Below are positions 47,580-59,819 of a stretch of DNA of 64,000 nucleotides, one piece after another (the first letter of the stretch is position 1; every line of letters begins with the position of its first letter). Made by a program: the position numbers and the translations under genes. The notes beneath the pieces are model-generated. The model was given only the letters and a program-made list of their open reading frames with translations. It was not told the DNA's origin and did not search any database. This stretch comes from Poa pratensis. Its lineage: Eukaryota; Streptophyta; Magnoliopsida; Poales; Poaceae. The stretch is taken from NCBI GenBank assembly GCA_947311845.1, contig CAMZMU010000123.1, positions 17,722,785-17,786,784 on the forward strand. The letters are read 5' to 3'.

Positions 47580-47833
47580 CGGAACTTCCGCTGAGATGGG
47601 CGGAACTTCCGGAGCGCAGGAATCTCCAGTCTTCTCAGCACGGGGCCGCAAACGCGCAGGGCCGGAACTTCCGAGCCAAAGGGCGGAAGTTCCGCACCAC
47701 CGGAACTTCCGGGCCAACTTCCGCTTATGAAGTTGGAACACCCGAGAGCAAATTTCTTAAGCGGAACTTGGAGCAGAAGTTCACTCGGAACTTCCGACGC
47801 CCGGAACTTCCGCAAATCCGAGCGGAACTTCCG
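47580..47833. promoter_or_regulatory. Array of eight CGGAACTTCCG-type palindromes in the SIRE LTR
   Basis: Perfect 11-mers CGGAACTTCCG or its complement CGGAAGTTCCG begin at 47580, 47601, 47663, 47684, 47701, 47786, 47802 and 47823, with half-sites between. In element orientation they lie 180-430 nt inside the LTR, where U3 enhancers sit. The role is inferred, not shown. Confidence 0.6.
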
Positions 47834-48012
47834 CATTCTGTTGTTTTCAGAATTCAAAGCAGATTACAGGATATTATGTAAACACTTTATATATGCAATC
47901 TTTCATGTAGTCAAAGAGATGATAAAACCTGAAATCAATCAACACACATTAGTGTGCAATTTATTGTTGTAATCAAACCCCAAAAACATTTAGAGAGAGA
48001 CATGTCCTTTCA

Positions 48013-48028
48013 ATCTCCCCCTTTTTGG
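48013..48028 (-). other. Polypurine tract of the SIRE element
   Basis: The minus strand reads CCAAAAAGGGGGAGAT immediately before the 3' LTR, the plus-strand primer of SIRE-type elements. Confidence 0.85.
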
Positions 48029-48470
48029 TGTTTGATGACAACAATAATTTGCAACAAGGTGGTTTATAAAATATAGACAGAACCCCAGTTTAGATAGATG
48101 TATCTCGGTGAGTATGGGCATAAAATGTAGAGAATACACACAATCCATAGCAATGGGGCTCCCCCTACATTTTATACACCAAGTAGTATATATCATTGAT
48201 AACTTGCACATGACATATGAAATATAGCTAGAGGGTTAGCACACATAGTAGATAGATAGATAGGTTCGATAGGTTCACATGTCTTACACCATGTAGAAAG
48301 CATAGTTCTCATACAAGTTTAGAAACCCAGGAGTACAAGCAACAATAAAAATCATCGGAAAAGGCAAGCTTGTGACTCCAACCCATGCAAATCCCACATA
48401 ACCTAAATAGAACAATTCTCCCCCTTTGGCACCAAGACACCAAAAAGGGAGAAAAGCGATGGTAACGTCC

Positions 48471-49855
48471 CTATGCGGCAGGATGAGTGTCGGGGCCCGG
48501 CGGAGGAACAGATACAGCTTCATCATCATCATCCCAGTTGCGATGCTTGGACAGCCACTTCTCCTTTGGAGTGATACTACCTTCGGATCCAGAGGACACT
48601 TCGACCCCCATTTTCTCCATCATCTTCTTTTGGCGGCGGGCAGCCTTCTTGTGATAGCAATGAGCATCATACATGTGCTCCTCTATGTCCAATTTGAGGC
48701 AAAAAGACTTCTTGAGTTTGATGCTGAGCTTCTTGAGCCAAGATGGTTCCTCAATAGGTGCACTAGGGCCAGCTGCAGCAGTTTTCTTCTTAGGGGACTT
48801 CGGTTTCTTAACCCGAAGTTGCTTCACTGGATGATCTGTAAGTGGAACACCAAGGTCAATTCGGTCACCATTTTTAGCTCGAGCCCAGCAATCACGAATC
48901 AACCTCATCACATACGGACCAAACACAGGAGCCCGCTTATCGATGACTGCAAGATGGAGCTCATTGTAGATAAAGTTCATGACATCCAACTCCTCATGGG
49001 ATCCATGTTTGGCAAAAGTCCAGTACATCAGATCGATGATAAAGGCATGGACCTGATCAGTGTTACCCACACGGGGAGCAAGGGTCTCTCGGTAAATGCG
49101 GTGCATGATTTCATAGGTAGGAATGAGATCATCAGTTTCCCCAGGGGTGCCATCCTCCAAAGTGATTGGAGCCAGAACATCAGAGCTCATAGGGCGGCCT
49201 CCCCCATGGCATGTCCAGCCACCAAGAGTATATCCAAGAGAATTCCCGAACTCTTCAAGTGTAGCCTCCAGAACTGTATCCTTTGTCATCCAACGGAGGG
49301 TTCTCTTTTCATCATTGTCAAAATGCACGGTGGAGGAGAACTGAGCAATAAGGAAATCATCATACCGTTGGTTGAGAGTCATGATATTAATTAACCCATA
49401 TTCTCCACATAAGGAGAGAGCTTCATCAAAATACCCATGGTGTTTCTCAAGCTTCATGTGATCAATGTCGAGGGAGCTTTGCTTTGTGACCTTGGTCTTT
49501 TGATTTAAATAGATGTCATTGTATACCCTCTCTTGATCCGAGGTGTAGAAGAAGGGGTTTGGCACATGAGGATTTCGAGGAGTTGAATAAGGATTCAGAT
49601 TTCTATACTCGCGGTAGAGGTGACTCTTCATCTTGTCAAACGTTATCGGTGGAGGTGGTTTCCGGGGTTGAGGCTTTCTGACCGGTGTCTTTACCACTTT
49701 CTTTGCTGTGCCTTTTGGAAGTTTTGCTTATCCAGCTGCTGCTGCCTAGCTGTCCTTGTGGTGGGAAGGATTTCTTCCTCTTCTGACTCAATCTCCTCAT
49801 TGGGGCGAAACTTCTTGCGGGAATAGCCAGCCTGCGAACTCGACCCTGAGATATA
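48471..49855 (-). pseudogene. SIRE envelope-position ORF, unknown function
   Basis: On the minus strand, between RNase H and the 3' LTR, an open frame of about 408 codons ends at 48471. It continues upstream, across a one-base shift near 49728, to about 49855. That start follows a pyrimidine-rich CCTATATCTCAG|G, a good 3' splice-site match. The protein has a basic, Pro-rich N-terminal part (PVRKPQPRKPPPP), a globular middle (YTSDQERVYNDIYL; FGNSLGYTLGGWTC), a Lys-rich segment and an acidic tail. No signal peptide or clear membrane anchor is seen in the main frame, so calling it an envelope protein rests on position only. Similar ORFs occupy this position in SIRE-lineage elements. Confidence 0.65.
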
Positions 49856-51070
49856 GGATATGCATAGGAGAGCATGAGGTAAGTGCACATACACCAAAAA
49901 AAATATCCAGATAGCAAAGCATGGTAACATAGATTCATAAACTCCTAGATTTCAGAAGTTCCGACAAAGAGATCGGAAGTTTCGATCAAAAACCAATTGG
50001 AAGTTCCAACCGGGACCAAAGTGTCCAACCACATGAGCGGATCGATTCCCAAACCTAGATGTTTTTAAAACTAGGGTACAATGTTACTACATGGAAGAAG
50101 TTGTCAAATGTGGATTCAATCTATCCATTCAAAAGATTTTAACCAAAAATTGAACCAACTAGTTCATGCCCATGAGTGGAGTCTAGGTTTGAGATTTAAA
50201 CCATAGAACAAGAGGGGAAGGGGCAAAATACTAGAGGCCATGGATGAGATCGACAGGGGAGAGCTCCCCACGGAGCAGATCTGCAGGAGACGACGGGAGG
50301 GGCCCCTGCGGTGGAGGAGGACAGCAATGGCGGCGCCGGGCTTGGAGGTCAACGCACGGGAGGAAAAATGAGGAGAGAAGAAGAAGAAGTTATCCCCCCG
50401 TGGGATAAGAAGTAAATTTTTCCCGACGGGCCGGAAGTTCCGGCCGAAGCTCGGAAGTTCCGATCGTGCGGAAAAAATTTCGACAGAAATCGCTCCGGAA
50501 GTTCCGCTCGTGCGGAATTTTGACAGAAAGCGCTCCGGAAGTTCCGCCCTCCTCAGCGGAAGTTCCGCCAGAGGGGCAGGAATTTTTGAAAAATAGACAA
50601 TAAACATAGAAATTTTGTATGTGCATATGGATTGATAGCATGTTTAATGAGATAAGGAGTGCACGCTTAGGTTCAGAACATGGTCACTGATAAGTGGATA
50701 CACACTTAGAAATTGCAAGATGCAAAGAATAAATGCCAATTCCAAGTGTTTCTCCCAAACTAACATAAGGTCTATAAATACCCGAATAAATCCAATTAAA
50801 TCCAACCCCAAAAAATGAGGAGGGCGGTGGCCTTGGCCACCATGTTTGAGTATGTATGATTTGAAGCCGCGAAGATATATCTTGGGCTCAAAATCAAAAC
50901 TCATCTTTGAAGCACATTTGTCACATAGGTGACTATCATGCAAGATTTGTCTATTTGCGCATTATAAAGAGAGTGTTGACTCATGAATTGAGCTACACTC
51001 CCCCTATGTCTATGCCGACATCCAAACCAAATAACTATTGTCTAATATGGGTAGGTATGCAAGAAGTCCA
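49856..51070 (-). other. Spacer between SIRE RNase H and the envelope-position ORF
   Basis: Holds the second palindrome array (50432-50567) and a GC-rich stretch at 50210-50390 that looks like a leader. A 147-codon minus-strand frame at 50164-50607 overlaps the array and has no recognisable domain. Confidence 0.5.
50432..50567. promoter_or_regulatory. Second array of CGGAAGTTCCG palindromes
   Basis: Five perfect 11-mers begin at 50432, 50452, 50496, 50536 and 50557. Degenerate copies lie near 49954-50005. They are the same word as in the LTR array, but upstream of the envelope-position ORF. Confidence 0.6.
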
Positions 51071-52759
51071 CTAAATCCAATTGCTTATGTCCACCACATT
51101 AAGTTCTCCTCTCAACTCCTTGAATCTTGCTTCACCAAGAGGCTTTGTGAACATATCGGCGAGTTGAAGCTTGGTGTTGACATATTTGATTGCAATATCA
51201 CCCTTCTCAACATGATCTCGAATAAAATGATACCGGATCTCAATATGCTTGGTCTTCCCATGAAGAACCGGATTGTGAGCAATTTTGATGGCACTTTCAT
51301 TATCACATAAAAGAGGCACTTTGTCACAAATGACACCATAATCCTTTAAAGTTTGCCTCATCCATAATAGTTGTGCACAACAACTTCCGGCGGCAATGTA
51401 TTCGGCTTCGGTGGAGGACGAGGCCACACAATTTTGCTTCTTAGAAGACCAACTCACAAGGGACCTACCAAGGAATTGGCAAGTACCCGAAGTTGATTTT
51501 CTATCCATTTTGCAACCCGCCCAATCCGCATCCGAATAACCTACAAGATCAAAGCTTGTGCCTTGGGGATACCAAAGACCAAAGTTAGGAGTATCCATCA
51601 AGTATCTTAGAATCCTTTTAACCGCGGTTTCATGACTTTCCCTAGGACTTGATTGGAATCTTGCACACATACCCACACTAAACATAATATCCGGTCTAGA
51701 TGCACAAAGGTAAAGCAAAGATCCAATCATAGAACGATAAAGCTTTTGATCAACTTCCTTACCATCCGGATCTAAGTGAAGATCCGCCTTGGAGTCCATG
51801 GGAAACTTATATGGCTTGGCATTGTTCATGTCAAATTTCTTGAGCATGTCCTTAATATACTTGGCTTGACATAAGAATGTTCCTTCTCGAAATTGGTGGA
51901 TTTCAAAGCCAAGAAAATAATTCAACTTTCCCATCATGGACATCTCAAATTCCTTGGTCATTAGCTTGCCAAATTGATCACTAAATTCACGGTTAGTGGA
52001 ACCAAAGATAATATCATCAACATATATTTGGCATACGAAAAAATCTCCATTTACCCTTTTTGTAAAAAGAGTGGGATCTATTACCCCAATTTCAAAGCCA
52101 CGGTCTACTAAGAACTCCTTGAGATGATCATACCAAGCACGTGGAGCTTGCTTGAGCCCATAAAGAGCCTTATGTAGTAAGTAGACGTGGTTAGGAAATT
52201 TAGGGTCTTCGAAACCCGGAGGTTGTTTAACATACACCAACTCATTTAGTGGACCATTTAAGAAAGCACTTTTAACATCCATTTGATATAAGACAATATT
52301 ATGAGTAGATGCATAAGCAATTAGTAAGCGAATGGATTCAAGTCTAGCAACGGGGGCATAGGTTTCACCGTAGTCGACTCCTTCGATTTGGGTGTAGCCT
52401 TGTGCAACCAATCTTGCTTTGTTGCGGATGACTTGACCATGTGAGTCTTGCTTGTTCTTAAATATCCACTTGGTTCCAATGACATTATGGCATGTGTCTT
52501 TGGGTTTTTCAACTAATGACCATACTTTGTTGCGCTCGAAGTTGTTCAACTCTTCATGCATAGCCGCAACCCAATCCATATCTTCAAGAGCATCATATAC
52601 CTTGAGAGGTTCTAAGCTAGACAAACAAGAGACATGACCACAAAAGTTAGATAATTGTTTGCGTGTGGACACACCCCTACGAATACTCCCAAGGATATTT
52701 TCTTTGAAGTGGGAAAGATGATCCAATTTTGATGCACGCCGGATGACCCGGCGTTCCAT
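51071..52759 (-). pseudogene. SIRE reverse transcriptase and RNase H
   Basis: A 562-codon minus-strand frame. It includes the entry to the reverse transcriptase ([40 protein letters not shown]), the intact active site [11 protein letters not shown], and RNase H ([40 protein letters not shown]). It ends with the normal [17 protein letters not shown]. This part has no internal stop, but the polyprotein as a whole is broken upstream. Confidence 0.92.
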
Positions 52760-53083
52760 GGCTTGACCAATTGTTTCACCAACACAAATATCTTCATCAT
52801 TGCCTTCATCTTGCTCATGGTCAACCCTAAGTGGAGTTCTTGGGTTGTGGGTTCATTATGTTCTTGTTCACCACTAGAGTTGGGTGGGTCTTGACCATCT
52901 TCTTGATCATGTGAATGAATATCATGTTCTTGTTCTTGGATAGTTTCTTGATCAACTATTGAGGTGGATGGCTCAACTTGAGTAGAACTTGTTCCTTCTT
53001 CTTGAGTATCATCAATAGGTCCTTCAATAGGAATAGTTCTCCAATCCCCATAGTTCTTATGGCTTGAGATGGAGCATCATCAC

Positions 53084-54413
53084 CTACATCATCATGATCA
53101 ATATGCTCCGTTGGGAGCCATTATCCTCGACAAACTCCACGTTCATAGATTCTTCAACACACCCGGTGGATATGTTGTAGACCCTATAAGCATGAGACTT
53201 TGCGGCATATCCAACAAGTATACCATCAAAAGATCTAGATTCAAATTTAGCAATTTTGCAACCTTTAATGTAAACATGGCATTTGCAACCAAAGACTCGA
53301 AAGTAAGATACATTTGGCTTTTTACCGGTGAGGAGTTCATATGGTGTCTTTTCCATGAGAGGACGGAAGAAGAGCCGGTTTGAGTAGTGACAAGCGGTGT
53401 TGATGGCTTCGGCCCAAAAGTTGTATGGGGAATGAAATTCGGCCATCATAGTTCTTGCCATATCAATAAGAGTGCGGTTCTTCCTTTCGGCGACACCATT
53501 TTGTTGGGGAGTATATGCAGCGGAATATTGGTGTTGAATGCCCTCCCCACTTAGGAAATCATCCATAGTGTAATTCTTGAACTCCGTACCATTGTCACTT
53601 CTAATTGCCAAAATCTTGGAGTCATATTGGCGTTGAACTAGGGTTGCAAAGTCAATGAATATCTTTTGAGTTTCACTCTTCTTCTTGATGTAGAAAGTCC
53701 AACAATATCTTGAATAATCATCCACAATCACCAAACAATATTTCTTGCCACCAAGACTATCATATGTGGGAGGCCCAAAAGATCCATATGAAGGAGCTCC
53801 AAAGGCCTCTTAGTGGAGATAATGGTCTTCTTGGGGTGATTCTTTTCATGCATCTTTCCGGCTATGCAAGCACTACAAGGACGATCTTTGGAAAAATTAA
53901 CATCGGTTAGTCCTACCACGTGTCCACCCTTTACAAGAGTTTGTAAATTTCTCATACCGACATGGCCTAGCCGGCGATGCCAAAGCCAACCCTTGTCGGA
54001 TTTAGCCATTAGACACGTGGCAATTTGAGTGGTCTCTTTCGAGAAATCGACCACATACAAACCGTTCTCACGAAATCCAACAAAGGCTACTTTAAGAGAT
54101 TTTGTGAAAAGGATGGTCACGTGGTATTTATTAAAGATAACGGTGTAACCGGCATCGCATAATTGACCAACGGAAAGTAGATTATATGAAAGGGATTCAA
54201 CAAGGAGGACCTTCTCAATTGATAACTCCGGTGTGATCACCACCTTGCCATATCCCAATACCTTAAGTCTTGTATTGTTCCCAATGGTGACATGAGAGAA
54301 TGAGAGTAATTGTTTCAATAAGCCCTTTACTACTTCTTTGCTTCCGGTCATGTGAGATGAACACCCACTATCAATGAGCCATGAAGATCCACCGGAAGAA
54401 AAGCCCTACAATA
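53084..54413 (-). pseudogene. SIRE protease and integrase
   Basis: Minus strand. The protease active site WLIDSGCSSHMTG lies near 54370. The GAG-pre-integrase segment LWHRRLGHVGMRNLQTLVKG and the zinc-binding CSACIAGK follow. The integrase core spans YSRYCWTFYIKKK, RSDNGTEFKNY and PQQNGVAERKNRTL and ends at 53084. A one-base shift near 53778 separates the two halves, and more shifts occur between 53084 and 52759. Confidence 0.88.
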
Positions 54414-56409
54414 AATCAAGTCTTTGATTTAGGTACCCATTTTGGAATGGGTCCTCTTTTGTTAGTCACAAGGGTCTTTGGAACCCAAATAGCATAGTGA
54501 TAATCATCTCCATATGAGGTACCAACATATTTAGCAAAAACATAACCATTTCTAGATTTCATAAGCACATATGAGGGGTTATATTTTCCGGCAAAGTCAT
54601 TGTGAGTGGCATTGCCCCTTGTGGCTTTACCACCCACAATGGGTTCAACATTCTTCTTGCCCAACTCCCCCTCCTTCACAAAAATAATATCTTTTGAAGG
54701 GGAGGTAGGCATCTTCTTCTTGTTTGCCTTCTTGGACTTGGGAGCAAACCCAAGCCCTTCCTTGCTAACCACTCCCTTTTGATTGGTCAAAAGATCATTG
54801 AGGTTCTTTTCCCCTTGGATACAAGTGGCTAGACCCTTTTCAAGTTGGGCCTTCAACCTAGTGTTCTCCTCCATGAGAGATGCTTTAAGACATAAGGGTT
54901 AGTAGCACAAGCATTGGCATCTTTATCATTATGAGGAGTGGTGAAGCTAGCATATATAAATTGAGCTTGTAATTTAGCATATGACCCCTTGAGCTTGGTG
55001 AGCTCACTTGAGGTCACCTTGTGGGTTTCCCTAAGTTGCTCAAAATTCTCAAGGAGTTTGTTATGACTCTCTACAAGCTCATCATTTTTAATTTTTAGAT
55101 CACTAGCAACTTGAATAGAGGTTTCACGGGTTTCTTTTGCCTTGGATAAATCCTTGGCTTGGGTCTCCTCAAGTTGCTCCCGGAACACTTGTTCCTCAAC
55201 AAGTTGCTCTTCTAGCTCACCAATTTTATCGGCATGATCACGTGCATGCCCCTCAAGCTCATAAATCCTATTCTCCTTCTCCTCAAGGAGGTGTTTGGCT
55301 TCTCCATATTGGTACATGAGAGCCTCAACCATTTTCTTGGTTGGACCTTGGAGCTTGTTTATAAAGAGGGTAATTGTATCCTCTTTCTCCTCATTTTTCC
55401 CTACATCCTCAACACAATCCAAGAGAGATGGTTTAGAGGAGATAGTAATTTTAGGTGGGGAATTCACCTTGGTTTCCTTGGCCATGAGGCACATAGGCTT
55501 GGGATCTTGTTGTCATTTGGAGCGGTGAAAAGGGGTGCCAATGAAGGAGGAAGGTTGCCCATTGCAAGAGCCGCCATCCCCACTTCCTCACTTGTATCAT
55601 CATCCTCCTCTTCGCCACCGGACTCATACTCTTCTTCATGTGTTGCGGTGACAAGAGCCTTTTGAGGTTCTCTCTTGATGAGGTACTTGATGGGCTTGGT
55701 GAAGAACTTCTTCTTCTTTAAGATGAGTTGGCCTCCAAAATCTTCTCTTCTCTCATAGGGGCAATCCTTCACAAGGTGATTCTCTTTTCCACAATTAAAG
55801 CACATTCTTTTCATTTGTGGGGAGAAGTTGCTTCTAGGGGAGAAGTTGCTCTTGATATTCTTTTTGTTCCAATACTTGGTGGCGGCAAGAGCAAGCACCT
55901 CATTGAGTTCACCCACAAAATCTTCTTCATGATGACCACTTGTGCTTTCTTCATATCTTGGATGTTCTTCCACATGAGCCTTCAAGGCAAGGTTCTTTGT
56001 GCCACGAATTTGGTTGATGGAAGACTTGGAAGTGGCCTTCAAGGTATCATAAGTGACGAATTGTGCCAATATGTCATTGGGAGACATTGTTTTGTAGTCC
56101 GCTCTCGTATGGAGATTCATCACCATATTTTCATTGTATGGAACAATGGTCTTGAGGAACTTGGCTTTGACCCATTCATCATCCATATCTTTCTTTCCAT
56201 TTTCCCTACATGCCACACAAGCTTGGTGAGTCTTCGGAAGAGATCCGATGGTGTCTCTTCTTCTAGCATGATGAAGTTGTCCACTTGATGTTGAAGGATG
56301 GCGTCGTTGGAGCGTTGAAGGCCCTCATTTCCTTCATATACCGATGCGAGAAAATCCCAAGCTCCTTGGTGGTTTTGAGATTCCGCACTTGATCTTCATC
56401 ATGGGCGGT
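54414..56409 (-). pseudogene. SIRE gag, 5' end cut by the Gypsy insertion
   Basis: Minus strand. Starts inside gag at 56409 (AHDEDQVRNLKTTKE). It contains the zinc knuckle CFNCGKENHLVKDC (about 55770-55810), an acidic stretch (EEEYESGGEEEDDDTSEE) and a long coiled coil (GELEEQLVEEQVFREQLEET and neighbours, 54960-55330). The gag frame ends at a TGA at 54414-54416. One-base shifts occur near 56359 and 54892. Such a long coiled-coil gag is typical of SIRE elements. Confidence 0.87.
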
Positions 56410-56863
56410 TGTCGTGGGGTCACTCTTCGAGTACCCCACGGTGGGGATACCTGGGTCACGCCAAGCCATCAGCCTTATGACGAGGGCCCAAGGAAGGCCC
56501 AAGGAGGACGACGTGCGGCCCAAGATAGTCGACGCTAGTTCATGCGACCCCGCCATGCTTGTAGGCGCCATCGGCACCGTTCACCTGAGACCTAGCCTAC
56601 CATATAAAGGCTAGGAGGGTCCTTCGTCTAGGGTACGCTCATAGCCGCCACACAAACCCTAGCGAGATTGCCATCTCGCCATTGTAGCCACAACTCACCA
56701 TCAATAACCAGACAAGCAGGAAGTAGGGTGTTATCCTCCGGGAGCCTGAACCTGGGTAAAACGCCTCGCTTGTCAGCCGTCGTGATCACCAGCGCTCATC
56801 TCTCTCCCCCTCAATCAACCTGGGGTGCTCAACCCAGGGATTTGCCGAGTCCACACCTCGTCA
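56410..56863 (+). repeat. 5' LTR of the Gypsy element (454 bp)
   Basis: Starts TGTCGTGGGGTCACTC and ends CACACCTCGTCA directly before the primer site. The core promoter is probably CATATAAAGGC at about 56600. With the 3' LTR missing, the boundaries rest on TG/CA and the primer site. Confidence 0.8.
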
Positions 56864-56864
56864 A

Positions 56865-56882
56865 TTGGCGCCGTCTGTGGGA
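56865..56882 (+). other. Primer-binding site of the Gypsy element
   Basis: TTGGCGCCGTCTGTGGGA, one base after the LTR end; this TGGCGCCGTCTGTGGG form is common in Tat-lineage elements of grasses. Confidence 0.85.
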
Positions 56883-56901
56883 AAGAACGAGCGCTGGAAT
56901 C

Positions 56902-59815
56902 ATGGTCGCACCGGCTCCATCAACTTTGAAGACCGACGTCTGCATCACCAAGGAGCCAATCTGCTTCGGCTCCTTCGAGTACACCTTCCACCCGCCGGCC
57001 CACCGCTCGGTGTACGCCGATCTGCACGTAGGTATGTGCCTCACCTTCGGTACCATGCACTACTTCATAGACAGCCGTGGAGTACTCAGATCCACGGCGA
57101 TCGCACCGCCTGCGGCGGTGGCACCCGCATCTGCCGCGACTGCGCCAACCACGCCCCCACCTGCTGCGGAGGTCGCATCTGCTGCGACTGCGGCGGCATC
57201 ATCTTCGACTGCTGAGAAGATCGCGTCCGCCTCGACTACTCCGACCGCCTCCGCCGCGGCAGAGATCGCGCCCAACGCGGCCGCGCCACCAGCGTCTCCG
57301 GCTACCACGGAGATCGCATCTGCTACGACTACATCGACCACCGCGCGGATCGAGTCTACTTCGACTACCTCGATCGCGCCGCTGGCAAGGCCAGGATCCA
57401 CGTCAACTTCGACTACGCCGACCACGCCTTCGCGCGCAACGAAGGTCGCGCCGTTCTCATCCACGCCATTCGCGTCTCCATCGACCCGCAAGATCGTCAA
57501 CAAGCATTTGCGCCCACGTCGACGATAGCGACATCACTCCTCACGTCCGTGGCGAAGGTCGCGAAACTCCAGGGAAGGAGCCTCGGCGGCGACTGTGGTG
57601 TCCACCACGTTGCACCCATTTTCAGCTCCGAGCACGGCTCGGACGAAGGAAGCAGCAGTGGCAGCTACCGTCCCATTGCCCAGATCTACCCCGCGCAAGT
57701 CTTCATGATCGGCCAGAGGCCGCAGGGCAACGACGACGAACCCGCATACCCACTGGAGGTGGTCATGCCGGACCAGGTGACGCGACTCACCATCACCCGC
57801 GACATGGCAATCAAAGCCCTGAAGCACGTCGAGGACGGCACATACCCCCCACCGGACACCCCGGGAGGACCTTATGGCGGTCCAGTACCTGCTGCGGAAG
57901 GAAGGCGAACGACTCCGCGCAGAGAAGGCCGAGCTCCTCCGACGCAAGGAGGAGGCCGACGCGTCGAGCGCCAGGAGGGCCGCTTACTCGTTCACTGCCT
58001 CAACAGAGGTCTCGCAAGGAGCAAGGCGCCACAGAGCCCGCGTGCCCCTGATGACGGAAGTCGACCGCGCTAGAGTCACCCGCAACCTCGAGTCATCATA
58101 CATAGAAGACGCAGACGGAATACCCGTCCCCAAGACACCCGGAGCCGCACTCATGGCAGTCGAAACATACCTGCGGCTGACGCAGCCGCCAGAGGGCGAC
58201 TCGCGCGCTCTCCTCCACAAGCAGCAGATCATGTCTATCAAGGCACTCGAAGACGCACTGGTAAACAAGGCGCAGACAGAAAAAGCGCGTGAAGATCGAG
58301 ATCGCCGCGACCACGAGCCCGCAGCACTCGCAGCCCCGGCGACAAGACAACTGCGACAACCGCAGCCAGGTGAAGACCTCCGCAACGTCATCACGCAAAG
58401 GACGGTAGACCGCATCCGCACCCAGCGCCGGTCAGCACGCCCAACTTCGACTACGACCGCAACGACGGCGACTACGAGCCGTGCGGCGCCGCATGCTTCA
58501 GCTTCAACATACGCGACACAAGAATGCCCAAGGGCTTCAAGCTCACGGCAGAAGCAGTCAAGTACGACGGGAAGCAGGACCCAAGACTCTGGCTAGAAGA
58601 CTACCTCATAGCCTGCAGCTGCCAGGGCGGTACTTCGACTACGGCCATGCAGTACATCCAGCTGATGCTCACGGGCTCTGCACGCGGGTGGCTCAACACT
58701 CAACCCAAGAACGCCTTCAGGACGTGGGACGAGTTCGCGGAAGCCTTCGTTAAATCCTTCTGGGGACGTACTCGAGACCGACGACGTTCGTCGAGCTACA
58801 AGCATGCAAGCAAGGACGAGACGAGCCGCTCCGGTCATACATCCAGCGTTGGACCTTGCTCCGCAACACCATGGAGACCACCTCGGAGGACCGAGTGATG
58901 GATGCCTTCATGCACGGCGTCTCCCGCCGCGACCTCCGCGAGGAATTTGGTAGGCTCCGGCCGAAAAACATGATCGAGGTCATGAAGATAGCAAACCAGT
59001 GGGCAGACGGAGAGGACTCGGTCCGCAATAGTTCACACTACTCCCCGAAGGACGAAGCCGGACCAAGCAACTGGCGAGAAGGGCGCCACAAGAAGAAGCC
59101 GCGTTACAACGGCAACGACTCAATCGAGTTAGTAGCGGCGGGATTCCAAACCCCCCGTGAGGATAAAGCGCGTGACAGCAGTCGCCAATACAGCCACGCA
59201 CAGTACAGTCGAAGCGGCGGGGACCAGAGTCGCCAATACAGCCAGGGGCAGTACAACCGAAGCGGCGGCAACAACTACCGCAGCGACGGAGGCCACAAGC
59301 GCGAGTGGCAGAAACGCACACTAAGCCCAGCGGAAGAGCTGGAACAACCCTGCAGGCACCACATGTTCAGGAACCCGGAAACGGGCAAGTGGGGATCCAA
59401 CCACCTGTTGAAGGACTGTCGAAAGGCACGTAAAATATACGAAGCCATGCAGAAGATAGTCGCTCCAGCACCCGCAGCGCAGCCAGCCGCGCAGCTGGCC
59501 ATCCAGGCAGCGCCCGCACCCGCAGTCGCCAATCCAGCACAGGCAGCGGGAGCCTTTCTGCAGCAGCAGCAGCAGCCGCAACAAGATCCCCCACCGGCGA
59601 TCCAGGACGCATATCCAGCGGCACGCGGACAACTTAACATGATACAGAAGGGGCGCCCTTCAAACAGGACCCAGAAGATCATCACTCGCCAAGTTTTCCA
59701 AGCCATCACTTGTCCACCCGCAGTACCCGACTACTTGAGAGGGTCAGAGACACCAATAACTTTCTCCAGAGCAGATCACCCGCCTGCAGTACCACGACCC
59801 GGGCATGCCGCCTAG
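56902..59815 (+). pseudogene. Gypsy (Tat-type) gag, frameshifted
   Basis: Starts at ATG 56902 with MVAPAPSTLKTDVCITKEPI, then an Ala/Thr/Pro low-complexity stretch. The frame then shifts several times. The gag core is split across frames: GFKLTAEAVKYDGKQDPRLW at ~58530, LMLTGSARGWLNTQPKNAFR, and MDAFMHGVSRRDLREEFGRL at ~58900. A basic, Tyr/Gln/Ser-rich repeat (SRQYSHAQYSRSGG and variants) and a Gln/Ala-rich tail follow. There is no clear CCHC knuckle, although CRHHMFRNPETGKWGSNH at ~59350 may be a variant. Confidence 0.82.
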
Positions 59816-59819
59816 TAGT

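Larger units (their letters stand above)
33912..48012 (-). repeat. 3' LTR of the SIRE element, split into 33912-34230 and 47066-48012
   Basis: Ends are TGAAAGGA (33912) and TCCTTTCA (48012). The pieces join at a 5-bp ATATG duplication to give an LTR of about 1266 bp. The right part (U3 in element orientation) contains an array of 11-bp palindromes at 47580-47833. Confidence 0.87.

Noticed and set aside
47580..50567. CRISPR-like array
   Set aside because: The repeated word is a short palindrome at irregular spacing inside a plant retrotransposon, with no constant repeat-spacer structure.
50164..50607. 147-codon minus-strand ORF as a second envelope-type gene
   Set aside because: Its N-terminal half is the palindrome array read as protein and the rest is leader-like; no membrane or signal features stand out.
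57060..58421. Minus-strand and alternative-frame ORFs across the Gypsy gag
   Set aside because: They mirror Ala/Thr/Arg low-complexity codons on the opposite strand or in a shifted frame; the gag motifs lie in the plus-strand frames described.
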